Assembly (NCBI GenBank): GCA_024743015.1
Contig: JANSXJ010000016.1
Coordinates: 1 to 19,761, forward strand
Direction of reading: 5' to 3'
Source: Hyphomonas sp.
GTDB taxonomy: Bacteria > Pseudomonadota > Alphaproteobacteria > Caulobacterales > Hyphomonadaceae
Length of the DNA: 19,761 nucleotides
Part shown: piece by piece, positions 1 through 7,162 of the stretch
Layout of the letters: each line of letters begins with the position of its first letter
Numbering within the stretch: the stretch's first letter is position 1
Program-made: the position numbers and the translations under genes
Notes under the pieces: generated by a model
What the model saw: the letters and a program-made list of their open reading frames with translations, nothing else
The model's database searches: none
What the model was told of the DNA's origin: nothing

Positions 1-1726
1 CGTGAGCCAGGCGGACGAACGTAGCCTCATTTATCGTTTCGACGGTCAGCAATCTTGCTTGAACCAGCGCGTCGAAGATCGCTGCCTGCGCGCCCGTGGC
101 ATCGGTGCGGGGCGCGGTGCGGGACAGCGCCTGCCCGGTGTCCGTGTCGATCCGGATCAGTTCGCCGAGCGCGCGCGACAGGTCGTTTTCGGTGACGGTT
201 CCGTCGAGCAGCGCGGAGGCTGCCGTTTCGGCCCAACGCGCCGCAGTTAGTTCAAATCCGCCGAGCCGTTCATAGGCCTGAACCGGAATAATGCCACCTT
301 GATCTGCCATGTCGGCCATGCGCGTCAACACAACCTGCAAGAGCGGCAGGCTGTCCGGCGAGGCAATGGCGACTTCTGCCAGATCGGCAACAAGTTGCCG
401 GCCCTTGGCTTCATCGTCGAACCGCAACCCTGCTGCGGCGAGCGGCTGAACGATGATCTCTGTCGTCTCTGACAGGCTGGGGCGATCCAACACATAAGTG
501 CGTTCGGCTTTGGAAAGCCGCATTAAGGCGGGCGTTTCGGCCAGGAGTTCCAACTGGTCGGTGCGCATTGTCGCCACGATCCAGACACGCCCGGTTTCGA
601 GCAGTCCGGCCAGAACCCTTTCGAGCCTCGCCAGCGATGAGGTGTCGCCGTTTGCATAGATTTGCTCAAGCTGATCGAGCGTGAGAAGAAGTGTAGCGCC
701 GTCGCCGGTTCCAATTGTTGGGCTGATAAAACCGGACGGATCATCAAGCAGTGACTGTGCGAGTTCCTCGTCAGGCGTTGCTTGGCGCTGGCCTGACGAA
801 AGTGCCCGTACAAGTGCAACTGCCGGATCGCCCTGGTTGCTGAGCCGAATGTCGATGTGGGTCCAGGCCCCGCCTTCGGACGCAAAGCGTTTCACATCGC
901 CGACCATACCCGCGCGCATCAGCGAAGACTTGCCGACCCCGGACCGACCATGGATCAGAAGGAAGGGTGTGTCCCGGGCAGCGGCCTTCCGCAGCACCGC
1001 CAAGCATTCCTCCCGGGCGCGCGCCCGGCCGAAAAACACCGGCCGATGCTCGGGACCGTAGCTGTCCAGGCCCGGAAAGGGATTCCCTTTCCAGATGTTT
1101 TCGCCCGATCGATCAGCCGCTTCTGCCTTGGCGGGCGCCGCAAGCGCGAGAATGTCACGAACTTCATCGAACGAGCTTACAAAGTTAACCGCAACGCCGA
1201 GCTTTTCGACCTGATTGATCAGCGCGACGGGGATTTCGGCCCGATTGCCTTGCGGTATCAGGGCATGGCAATTCAGCCCGCTGGCCGCCGCCTGTTCGAA
1301 CAATGCTAGCGATTGACGTAGCTTTTCTGGTACATGGCCAACTTCGCCGATTGTCAAATTGACACTGCGTACGGTGCCAGTTGCCCAAACGAGCGTGCCG
1401 GCAACTGCGCCATCGTTTTCAAGCGCCTGTTCCAGGTGACCCGCATGCTCGGCCGCATGGGCGGTCAAAACCGCCAACTGCCAGCTTGAACCGGCATCGA
1501 TCGGCCTAGACACATCGACGCGAAAAGCGGCATGGCCGGTTAGCCGTTCGACCACACCGGTCGGCTGCCGCACAAATGCATTGTACTCTTGGTCGATGCC
1601 GGCCTGCATTGACGTGCCGTTGAGACAGATCGTCGATCTCTGGAGAGCCGCATCCTCGCGGCCCAGATATACAATCTGGCTTGGACCGACTGTCGTCGGA
1701 ACGATCAGTCGCAAGGGGTTCGTCAT
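1..1726 (-). CDS. STAND-class NTPase (nSTAND1-like) with Lon-like N-terminal domain, 3' end outside window
   Basis: An open frame of 575 codons runs from ATG at 1726 to the left edge without a stop, so the C-terminus is missing. A GAGGAA ribosome site lies about 8 nt before the ATG. Residues 215-234 show the nSTAND1 signature (NPFPGLDSYGP, then FFGR). A P-loop follows at 260-267 (GRSGVGKS), then a Walker-B-like LLTLDQLEQ at 347-355 and an ATMRTDQLE motif near 385-393. The visible part ends FVRLAH, where the family normally continues into a winged-helix and sensor region. Residues 50-195 resemble the Lon S16 proteolytic fold (GTLVWATG, GEVGHVPEKL, LIPQGN, SSFDEV), with a possible Ser80/Ser81-Lys135 dyad. 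STAND NTPases are signal-activated scaffolds or effectors in defence and signalling. Here the gene is last in a run that starts with a curlin gene. The STAND call is strong, the protease call is inferred, and the ligand is unknown. Confidence 0.85.
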   Translation of the reverse strand, partial: MTNPLRLIVPTTVGPSQIVYLGREDAALQRSTICLNGTSMQAGIDQEYNAFVRQPTGVVERLTGHAAFRVDVSRPIDAGSSWQLAVLTAHAAEHAGHLEQALENDGAVAGTLVWATGTVRSVNLTIGEVGHVPEKLRQSLALFEQAAASGLNCHALIPQGNRAEIPVALINQVEKLGVAVNFVSSFDEVRDILALAAPAKAEAADRSGENIWKGNPFPGLDSYGPEHRPVFFGRARAREECLAVLRKAAARDTPFLLIHGRSGVGKSSLMRAGMVGDVKRFASEGGAWTHIDIRLSNQGDPAVALVRALSSGQRQATPDEELAQSLLDDPSGFISPTIGTGDGATLLLTLDQLEQIYANGDTSSLARLERVLAGLLETGRVWIVATMRTDQLELLAETPALMRLSKAERTYVLDRPSLSETTEIIVQPLAAAGLRFDDEAKGRQLVADLAEVAIASPDSLPLLQVVLTRMADMADQGGIIPVQAYERLGGFELTAARWAETAASALLDGTVTENDLSRALGELIRIDTDTGQALSRTAPRTDATGAQAAIFDALVQARLLTVETINEATFVRLAH

Positions 1727-1730
1727 TGGA

Positions 1731-2288
1731 TCATTCCTCGGCTGGCGCCGCCCGCATGAAGGAGCCCTCGGACTGTGGGTCTTCAAAGGCTGCCAGAAAA
1801 AGGGCGTCTTCGGCGTTTTGCCGGTCGAGCACGACGAGCAGTTCGCCCATATCGTCGGCCGCCGGCAAAAGTCGCTTGGCCAGCCTGTTGCCGGCATCGC
1901 TGATCAGTATCAGAAGCAGCGGCTCTCTCGGCAGGGACGGGTCCATCTGCATTGTCAGGTAAACTTGGGTGCCCTTGCGCGCTGGAGTGAGCCGCGCCTC
2001 GCCACCCTCGAAAGTGCGCGCCGACAGCGTCCTGTCGGACGCTGCGGCCATGGCCGGCATCTCGGAGATCCCAACGCGGCGCTGGACAGACTTGAATACG
2101 GCCCGCAGGGCAGGAGACGTGAAAAGCGCCCGGCTGATCTGGTCAGTGATGGGTTGGGAAGGCTCGGTCAGGCTGCGATAGATTTCCGCAGTTCCGATCG
2201 CCCCTTGCGGCCTTTGCGCCGTGTCGATCACCTGACCGGCCGCAAACAACTGGTTCGCCCGTTCGAAGATTGGATCATCGTCGTTCAT
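1731..2288 (-). CDS. Hypothetical 185-aa protein paired with the STAND NTPase
   Basis: I do not recognise this 185-aa protein. It has no signal peptide or membrane segment and is probably cytoplasmic. It is acidic at both ends (start MNDDDPIFE, end AAPAEE). The central part (residues about 100-150) alternates hydrophobic stretches such as TQVYLTMQMD and PLLLILISD, which suggests a beta-rich domain. Its stop is only 4 nt before the ATG of the STAND gene, so the two are almost certainly translated from one mRNA and probably act together, for example as adaptor or sensor and NTPase. The ribosome site is weak (AAGGG about 14 nt upstream). The role is inferred from position alone. Confidence 0.75.
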   Translation of the reverse strand: MNDDDPIFERANQLFAAGQVIDTAQRPQGAIGTAEIYRSLTEPSQPITDQISRALFTSPALRAVFKSVQRRVGISEMPAMAAASDRTLSARTFEGGEARLTPARKGTQVYLTMQMDPSLPREPLLLILISDAGNRLAKRLLPAADDMGELLVVLDRQNAEDALFLAAFEDPQSEGSFMRAAPAEE

Positions 2289-2364
2289 GATGGTGTCTCG
2301 ACCCTTAGAGGAGAAATTGACTTGGCGTCGGCACTACAACTTGTTTTGCGTTATCGATGGATGT

Positions 2365-2757
2365 TCAGCAACCGGGTTTGGGCCGCATGTCCAGTCGATT
2401 GCAGTAATCAGGACGCTTATGCACGTGCTCCCGATTTTCTCCGTTTTTCAAGTACTGCCGGGGGTTGGGGTGTCGGATCAATCCTTTCATCACTAGGACT
2501 TGTTTCATTGTCATCCGACGCTCATCGAGCGGCTGAACAAACACGGTTTGCAGTTTGCCGAAGGTGAACTCGATCACGCGATACTGGCCGCATGCCGACA
2601 CAGCCATGAATGCCCTTTGGTTTACATGTATGGTATCGTGAAACACCGTGTCCTCGCAGCCGTTCAACTCAAGCGTGATGCTTTCGGCCTGAGCGGCGCC
2701 GATGACGCCGAAGACGGCTGTCGAGATTGCGATGGCGCCCTTTGCGAGCGTTTTCAT
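2365..2757 (-). CDS. Small secreted protein, paralogue of the next gene upstream, curli-locus accessory
   Basis: This 130-aa protein opens with a clear Sec signal peptide (MKTLAKGAIAISTAVFGVIG, cleavage after AAQA). A mature domain follows that matches the protein encoded at 2795-3100. Both share the AAQAE junction, a central Cys-Gly, and a closing pair (VIEFTFGKLQTVFVQ against VLEFLHGELISFHVQ). The paralogue stops a few residues after that point. This one continues for about 45 basic, Cys-containing residues, which may be a readthrough extension after loss of an ancestral stop. It lies 37 nt after the paralogue in the same direction and probably shares its transcript. The function is unknown; export and the position behind a curlin gene suggest a fibre or surface accessory. 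Confidence 0.7.
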   Translation of the reverse strand: MKTLAKGAIAISTAVFGVIGAAQAESITLELNGCEDTVFHDTIHVNQRAFMAVSACGQYRVIEFTFGKLQTVFVQPLDERRMTMKQVLVMKGLIRHPNPRQYLKNGENREHVHKRPDYCNRLDMRPKPGC

Positions 2758-2794
2758 TGTTTCGATCTCCGGTAATGACTCGATGGCGTCAGCG

Positions 2795-3100
2795 CTATCG
2801 GACGTCTTGGACGTGAAAGCTGATCAGTTCTCCATGAAGGAACTCCAGCACATAGTTGCGGCCACAAGACCTATAGTCGGCTACTCCATAGCCGCTCTTG
2901 CCGGCGAACGTTTCTAGAGCGAAGGGGCCGCAGTCGGGGACATTGAGGATGGTCCGACCGGAAGGGCTCATGCCCAAACTGTGAACGACAACATCCTTAC
3001 TACGATTGATATGGACATTGACGCCTTCAGCCTGCGCCGCGCCCACGACACTCAACAGGATGGCTGAGATCGCCAACATCGTATTTCTGAGACGTTTCAT
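2795..3100 (-). CDS. Small secreted protein, curli-locus accessory
   Basis: This 101-aa protein begins with a Sec signal peptide (MKRLRNTMLAISAILLSVVG, cleavage after AAQA). The mature part is about 76 residues and beta-rich, with two Cys (in PDCG and YRSCG) that could form a disulfide. It is paralogous to the product at 2365-2757 and lacks that protein's central deletion and C-terminal tail. It follows the curlin-repeat gene on the same strand, separated by an 81-nt gap that contains a perfect hairpin. Expression may therefore be lower than that of the curlin gene. I know no family name for it. The curli accessory role is inferred from export and neighbourhood. Confidence 0.72.
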   Translation of the reverse strand: MKRLRNTMLAISAILLSVVGAAQAEGVNVHINRSKDVVVHSLGMSPSGRTILNVPDCGPFALETFAGKSGYGVADYRSCGRNYVLEFLHGELISFHVQDVR

Positions 3101-3140
3101 GATTTCGGCCTTCGTCTTTTGGTTTTGTTGATGCTGGCGG

Positions 3141-3165
3141 CCCTCTCCGGCTCCACCGGAGAGGG
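3141..3165. terminator. Perfect 10-bp hairpin after the curlin-repeat gene
   Basis: CCCTCTCCGG and CCGGAGAGGG flank a 5-nt loop, a very stable GC-rich stem. It lies 16 nt past the stop codon of the curlin-repeat gene. No U-run follows on the minus strand, so it may be an attenuator or an mRNA 3'-end stabiliser rather than a full intrinsic terminator. Confidence 0.6.
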
Positions 3166-3181
3166 TTTGCCAATCACCTCC

Positions 3182-3685
3182 CTAGTTGCCTTGGTAGACG
3201 TTCACGCGGATGTTGCTGCCGAAAGTGCGGGTTTCCGAGGTGTGACCGACACCCTCCTGAACGCTCAGCACATCGTTGCGGTGTCCACGATTAAAGTGCG
3301 TGGAACGATGGAGTGCGCCCATCTGCCTGCTGTCAAAGCTGTTCAGACTTCCGACGCTGTCCAAGTCAAAGCGATGACCAAAACCGTCCTGCAGCTGGAA
3401 AAGCTGCACGGCGTTGCCTTCGATTGAGGTATTGCCCCTGTGACCGAAGCCGGTTGATTGGATCACCTCCTTGCTGCCAGTGCCCCAGGTAGAGCTGGCT
3501 TGGGCGAGATCCCGGCCGCAAAGAAAGATACTCTGATAGTTGTCGCGTCCCATTTGGATCGAGTCGAACTGGATGTCATTGCCGCAGATCTCCCGGAAGG
3601 AGTCGTTGCCTCCGGCCAGGGCCGGGGCCATTGCGCCGGTAATCAGAACGGCAGCAACGGCACTTGCTTGGATGATGTTATTCAT
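3182..3685 (-). CDS. Curlin-repeat (CsgA/CsgB-like) secreted protein
   Basis: This protein has 167 aa from the ATG at 3685. That start has AAGGAC 7 nt upstream; a 5-codon longer start at 3700 lacks such a site. A Sec signal peptide covers residues 1-24 (ending APALAG). The mature chain has degenerate repeats of about 20-22 residues with the curlin pattern of spaced Gln, Gly and Asn. Examples are VIQSTGFGHRGN, LFQLQDGFGHRF, SRQMGALHRS, SVQEGVGHTS and NVYQGN at the end. Curlins are exported unfolded through CsgG and polymerise into cross-beta surface fibres used in biofilm formation. The His/Arg replacements and two Cys (in REICGND and FLCGRD) are unlike E. coli CsgA, so this may be a minor or nucleator subunit. 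It is first in its operon, behind the 35-bp element. Confidence 0.78.
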   Translation of the reverse strand: MNNIIQASAVAAVLITGAMAPALAGGNDSFREICGNDIQFDSIQMGRDNYQSIFLCGRDLAQASSTWGTGSKEVIQSTGFGHRGNTSIEGNAVQLFQLQDGFGHRFDLDSVGSLNSFDSRQMGALHRSTHFNRGHRNDVLSVQEGVGHTSETRTFGSNIRVNVYQGN

Positions 3686-3735
3686 GGTTTTGTCCTTCAT
3701 AGGTTTGTCGGTTTACATGAAGGACGCTGCCTTCA

Positions 3736-3770
3736 TGCCGATCATCAACAGAGGGCTGCCGCGGTTTTTC
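3736..3770 (-). promoter_or_regulatory. 35-bp curli regulatory element, copy A
   Basis: On the minus strand this reads GAAAAACCG, 3 variable bases, C, 1 variable base, GCCCTCTGTTG, 4 mostly variable bases, TCGGCA. It matches copy B (6834-6868) at 29 of 35 positions. It ends 50 nt before the curlin-repeat start codon. It also sits in the intergenic region shared with the divergent gene at 3839, so it could affect both. It is probably an activator site or an alternative-sigma promoter; the protein that binds it is unknown. Confidence 0.6.
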
Positions 3771-3813
3771 GTTGGGCTTGGGAAAGATCATTCCTGAAAA
3801 GTCAGAGGGTCAC

Positions 3814-3825
3814 CGGCCTAGGCCG
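3814..3825. promoter_or_regulatory. 12-bp perfect palindrome upstream of the 570-aa gene
   Basis: CGGCCTAGGCCG is fully self-complementary and ends 13 nt before the ATG at 3839, where a ribosome site would be expected. It may be an operator or an RNA stem near the start codon. It contains the rare CTAG tetramer. Evidence is limited to symmetry and position. Confidence 0.3.
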
Positions 3826-3838
3826 ACGACACCGCACT

Positions 3839-5551
3839 ATGGGTACTGACGAGCGGGAGAACCGGTTGGAGCGAAGTGACGAGATCGCGCTTGCGCTGGG
3901 GCTAACCATGGAGCGCGAGACCGCGAGCGGTCGGCCCTGGTGCCCACCTGCAACCGCCACGCGGCTGAAGCGGTATCTGACCGGCTATGCCAAGGAACTG
4001 GACGGTTTGTCCCACCAAGGCGTGAGGTTGTTTTATGCGATGGAGACTGCGCACCCCAATGGTGTCGCGGGCTTCCTCTACGGCGCATTGAAGCAGTTGA
4101 CGCCGGACCATTTTCGTTCGGCTTTCGGTAACACGGGCCTGGGCACCAGCGGCGCGTTCGATGGCAACACGCTTCGCTTGACCGAACCTGGCCTGGCCGC
4201 TGCTTCCGGCAAGCCGTTTGAACTCTCGGTGAAGCAGATGCCGCTGGTCGCTGCCTATCTTGATGCCGCACACAACATGCTGGGCTTTGATCCGGTCCAT
4301 GAACTGGTGTTGCCGCTATGGTCCGGCGATGGGGCGAGGGCCAGCGATGTAGCTGCCGCGCTCCGCACCGCACTCAGCAACTGGATGCGCCCGGGCTTGC
4401 AGAAAGAGCATTATCTCAGGCAGGCGCGGGTCATCGCCGCTTTCCTGCAGACACGGGCAATCACACGCCCTGACGGTATCGATGACGAGACCATCATCGC
4501 CCTGTGGGAATCGCAGGCGAAACTGATACGAGCCGACGCGCTGGACGAGAAATCATCCGAGCGACCGACAGAAGGCTTCAAGACCTACCAAAACGCGGCT
4601 CGCCTCACTCTGTATTACCGGCAGGCTTTGCAAACGGCTTGGAATGAGCGCAATGCGCAATCCGATGCAGTGTCGATCGGTTCCGCCGACAATGATGATG
4701 GCCGGATCGTGGAGATCGGCGTCGGGGATCGGCAGTTGCAGACCGCCGCCGGTTTTGACGGTGACGAATCTGGGAGCGATGACAGCGAGTGGATATCTCC
4801 GTTGGTCGCGCTGCGGGAGGAACCGGGCAGCCGTGTCAAGTGGACGAAGAAGCAGGAGGATATGACTCTCCTGGCCGGGCTGATCGACAGCCAGACCCTG
4901 CAGGGCAACACACATGCCGATTCCAAAGCGCTGTTCCAGACCACCCCACCTTTGATGTCCCATCTGAGGACGATCGTCCGTTACAGCGTTTTGGGTCCTT
5001 TGCAGACGAAATGGAGTTCAGGCAGTGGCGATCGGCCAGCGGCGGACGCGCAAAACGGCTACGCAGGCTTCATATCGCAACTGGCCAGACTGGTTGATGG
5101 TTTCGAGACGGTGCGTCTCGCGGCTGCCCACGTTCTTGTTTGCCGGCAGAACACTCACGGCGCGGCCCTTTTGTCCGAGATCGATCCGCATGCTGCGCGA
5201 ACGGCGTTCAGGCTCGCGGGATTGGGGCCGAGTTTGGATGGCGATTGGCGCGAAGAGCTGGCAGTGTATTTTGAGGATTCAGACGACGCGTTCGCCAAGA
5301 GCACGCGGGCGGCCTATGAGGCGATCAATCGGGCCGGATTTCGCAAACAGGACCGGCTGGATGATGATCTGATGGCCGGCCTTGAGGCTGGCGCTCCATC
5401 CCTGACCGCCTTGCTTGGCATTGTCAGCGCGCTTGCTGCTGAGTTGGAGACAGCCGGAGTCGTTGACCGCTATGATGACGACTGTGCTCGTTTCGTCGAG
5501 ACCTTCGAAATGATCTATGGCCGGGATAACAACGTCCCGGCCACAGGATGA
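3839..5551 (+). CDS. Unrecognised 570-aa cytoplasmic protein within the curli locus
   Basis: I chose the ATG at 3839 because the frame upstream of it overlaps the regulatory region and the opposite-strand curlin gene. No clear ribosome site precedes it; an internal ATG at 3908 is the next option. The 570-aa product has no signal peptide or membrane helix. Residues about 25-260 look alpha-helical and moderately conserved in style. A low-complexity acidic stretch of Ser, Asp and Glu lies around residues 275-335, and a second helical domain runs to the end. No motif allows a family call. It is divergent from the curlin operon and convergent with csgH, ending 29 nt from that stop codon. A regulatory or assembly-linked role is only a guess from location. 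Confidence 0.75.
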   Translation: MGTDERENRLERSDEIALALGLTMERETASGRPWCPPATATRLKRYLTGYAKELDGLSHQGVRLFYAMETAHPNGVAGFLYGALKQLTPDHFRSAFGNTGLGTSGAFDGNTLRLTEPGLAAASGKPFELSVKQMPLVAAYLDAAHNMLGFDPVHELVLPLWSGDGARASDVAAALRTALSNWMRPGLQKEHYLRQARVIAAFLQTRAITRPDGIDDETIIALWESQAKLIRADALDEKSSERPTEGFKTYQNAARLTLYYRQALQTAWNERNAQSDAVSIGSADNDDGRIVEIGVGDRQLQTAAGFDGDESGSDDSEWISPLVALREEPGSRVKWTKKQEDMTLLAGLIDSQTLQGNTHADSKALFQTTPPLMSHLRTIVRYSVLGPLQTKWSSGSGDRPAADAQNGYAGFISQLARLVDGFETVRLAAAHVLVCRQNTHGAALLSEIDPHAARTAFRLAGLGPSLDGDWREELAVYFEDSDDAFAKSTRAAYEAINRAGFRKQDRLDDDLMAGLEAGAPSLTALLGIVSALAAELETAGVVDRYDDDCARFVETFEMIYGRDNNVPATG

Positions 5552-5580
5552 TTGTCGGTTCGCAATACGTAAGTCAAAGC

Positions 5581-6024
5581 TTACTTTGGCGGGCAAGCGA
5601 AAACCATCGGTCCCAGCTGGACAGCCGCAGCGAACTCGGGCTCGCCGGACATTGTCATCGATGCGGAAAAAAGCCTGCCACTTTCACCTGCCTCCAGATT
5701 GGCTGAAACCCCGCGGCGCATAATCTGCTCGCTGGCGCCGCTGGCATGCACTTCGACGAAAAAACTGCCACTGACCGGGGCATCGCCAGCAGTTACGATG
5801 ACCTGCACATTGCGTTGCTGGCCACTCCTTGCGATGTCCAGATCGCAGCTCAGAATGGCTCGGGGTTTGGCATTCTCTTCCTCAGCCGCCTTGTCGGCTT
5901 CAACCGCTAGCGATTCCACGATTGCCGGATCCGGTGCCTTAATGTCGGCTTCTGCCGCGTTGGCATTGGGCTGAAACACGTTCAGAAATGCCGCGAAGAG
6001 CGGGACAACGGTTTGGGTAGACAT
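5581..6024 (-). CDS. csgH: CsgH-like curli amyloid-inhibiting chaperone
   Basis: This is a 147-aa protein from the ATG at 6024, which has AAAGGAA upstream; the 11 extra codons before it lack support. A short Sec-type leader ends near ANAA (residue 24). A linker follows, then the CsgC/CsgH beta-sandwich at about 57-145. Cys60 (SCDLD) and Cys144 (FACPPK) sit at the domain ends and could form a disulfide. The core AGDAPVSGSFFVEVHASG and the GESGRLF stretch match the alphaproteobacterial CsgH pattern. Proteins of this family stay in the periplasm and stop curlin from nucleating fibres before export. It is last in the 6806-5581 operon. The roughly 35-residue acidic linker before the domain is longer than I would expect for CsgH. 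Confidence 0.82.
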   Translation of the reverse strand: MSTQTVVPLFAAFLNVFQPNANAAEADIKAPDPAIVESLAVEADKAAEEENAKPRAILSCDLDIARSGQQRNVQVIVTAGDAPVSGSFFVEVHASGASEQIMRRGVSANLEAGESGRLFSASMTMSGEPEFAAAVQLGPMVFACPPK

Positions 6025-6066
6025 GGTCTGTTCCTTTCCTGTTGGCTTGGATTGCACCGTCTGTGA

Positions 6067-6435
6067 TCATTCGCAGTCGGCAATAACGAGCCCATACGAA
6101 CGATCCAGATGAATGGGGTTTTTCGTGCGGCCGCCGGCGCACATGCCGAAAACCACGCGGTTGTCGCCACCTATGCTGTTGTCGAAAACGGTGCCTGTCG
6201 TGCCGCTGCCACTGCCGAACACGCCCAGCGTGCTCTGGCCTGTCCTGAAGACTTCGATCCACTGATCGTGACCGTAGCCCTCAAGATGAATGCGTCCGCG
6301 GCCCAGATCCGTCACCGAATATCGGCCGCCATCTCCCGTAATACGCGATGTTAACTCAGAGCCAGCCAACGCTGTCTGAATTGGCGCTGTAAGCATCATT
6401 GCCGCCAGCATCATTGTCTTTGTCAAAGCGTTCAT
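6067..6435 (-). CDS. Secreted curlin-like or curli accessory protein
   Basis: The ATG at 6435 has a strong AAAGGAG site and gives 122 aa. The longer start at 6453 would overlap the upstream stop. A Sec signal peptide covers residues 1-24 (ending TALAG). The mature part is rich in Gly, Ser, Thr and aromatic residues arranged as short beta strands (GRGRIHLEGYGHDQWIEVF, then a GSGSGTTGTVFDN stretch). This loosely recalls curlin repeats but lacks their strict Gln/Asn spacing. Two Cys near the C-terminus (GMCAGG, ADCE) could pair. It follows the 118-aa gene by 14 nt and precedes csgH by 42 nt, so it is probably a CsgH client or fibre component. Its exact family is unknown. Confidence 0.7.
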   Translation of the reverse strand: MNALTKTMMLAAMMLTAPIQTALAGSELTSRITGDGGRYSVTDLGRGRIHLEGYGHDQWIEVFRTGQSTLGVFGSGSGTTGTVFDNSIGGDNRVVFGMCAGGRTKNPIHLDRSYGLVIADCE

Positions 6436-6449
6436 GGTTTTCTCCTTTG

Positions 6450-6806
6450 TCACCAGGCTTTGATTTCAGGGGTATTCACGCATTCGATCACCCGTTCGGG
6501 ATAGGCATGCGCCAGATTGAAGAATCCGGCGGCGCCGTCGCGTTCGATGGCGTCCCGAATCTGTTTGCAGGCCATGACCGTCCGGAACTTCGCCGGGATG
6601 GCCGGGGCCAAGCGATTGCTCGGGCATTCGATGCCGGGGTCCACGTGAGCCGCGGTTAGGCCACGGCAATACCGGTCTTCCCACGAGCCGGCTGGCCAGG
6701 ATGAAGCGCCGGCAGCGTCCGACCGTTGCAGGTCGGTGTGTGCTTGTGCTTGCGCCATCGGCGCTGTGATCATGATGGCCAGCAAAGCCGGGGCGAAGCG
6801 TTTCAT
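6450..6806 (-). CDS. Secreted four-cysteine protein, first gene of the csgH operon
   Basis: This 118-aa protein has a Sec signal peptide (MKRFAPALLAIMITAPMAQA) and a strong GGAGG ribosome site. The mature domain has four Cys at residues 47, 61, 80 and 109, probably two disulfides, which suits a periplasmic or surface location. I do not recognise the family. It is the promoter-proximal gene of an operon with a weakly curlin-like protein and csgH, and lies 27 nt downstream of the shared 35-bp element. A role in curli assembly or surface display is inferred from that company. Confidence 0.7.
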   Translation of the reverse strand: MKRFAPALLAIMITAPMAQAQAHTDLQRSDAAGASSWPAGSWEDRYCRGLTAAHVDPGIECPSNRLAPAIPAKFRTVMACKQIRDAIERDGAAGFFNLAHAYPERVIECVNTPEIKAW

Positions 6807-7162
6807 TTGTCTGTCCTCCGTGGGAGTGGCGTCTGCCGAACCGCAACAGAGGGCCGCATCGGTTTTTCCGTGCCGGGGCGTCAGAACGCCAAATCAACGC
6901 ATGAAGTGGCCTGCAGACCGCGCCTGAAAACGGATTCTGAGATAACCGCCAAACCGGCGATATCGCGGCGGTCGCCGGCCAGCGGCAGGGTCGCTGGTGA
7001 GCACTTATGAACACACCACTTTCAGTCCACCGTGAAGACTTGGGTGGAGGCGACAAACCATCTTTATGCGGCGGCTGAAATTTTCCGGGTTTGCCACTGT
7101 TGTGGACACCACGGGCCAACAGGTCCGTGTTACTGAGGCAAACCAAAAAGGGTTGAACGGCG
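6807..7162. other. 356-bp intergenic region between the csgH operon and the ankyrin gene
   Basis: The left part holds the ribosome site and the 35-bp element of the csgH operon. The rest shows only weak symmetry: CCGGCGA at 6954-6960 pairing with TCGCCGG at 6972-6978. No convincing gene or sigma70 promoter was seen. The promoter of the plus-strand ankyrin gene presumably lies in the right part. Confidence 0.5.
6834..6868 (-). promoter_or_regulatory. 35-bp curli regulatory element, copy B
   Basis: This is the second copy of the element at 3736-3770, identical at 29 of 35 positions and in the same orientation relative to its operon. The unbroken matches are GAAAAACCG, GCCCTCTGTTG and TCGGCA (minus strand). 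It ends 27 nt before the start codon at 6806, so it may contain the promoter itself. Confidence 0.6.

Noticed and set aside
1581..2567. 328-codon plus-strand open frame
   Set aside because: It is antisense to the STAND gene, its partner and part of a secreted-protein gene, and has no domain motifs or ribosome site.
3458..3838. N-terminal extension of the 570-aa gene
   Set aside because: These 127 codons run antisense through the curlin-repeat gene and its 35-bp element; the ATG at 3839 is the better start.
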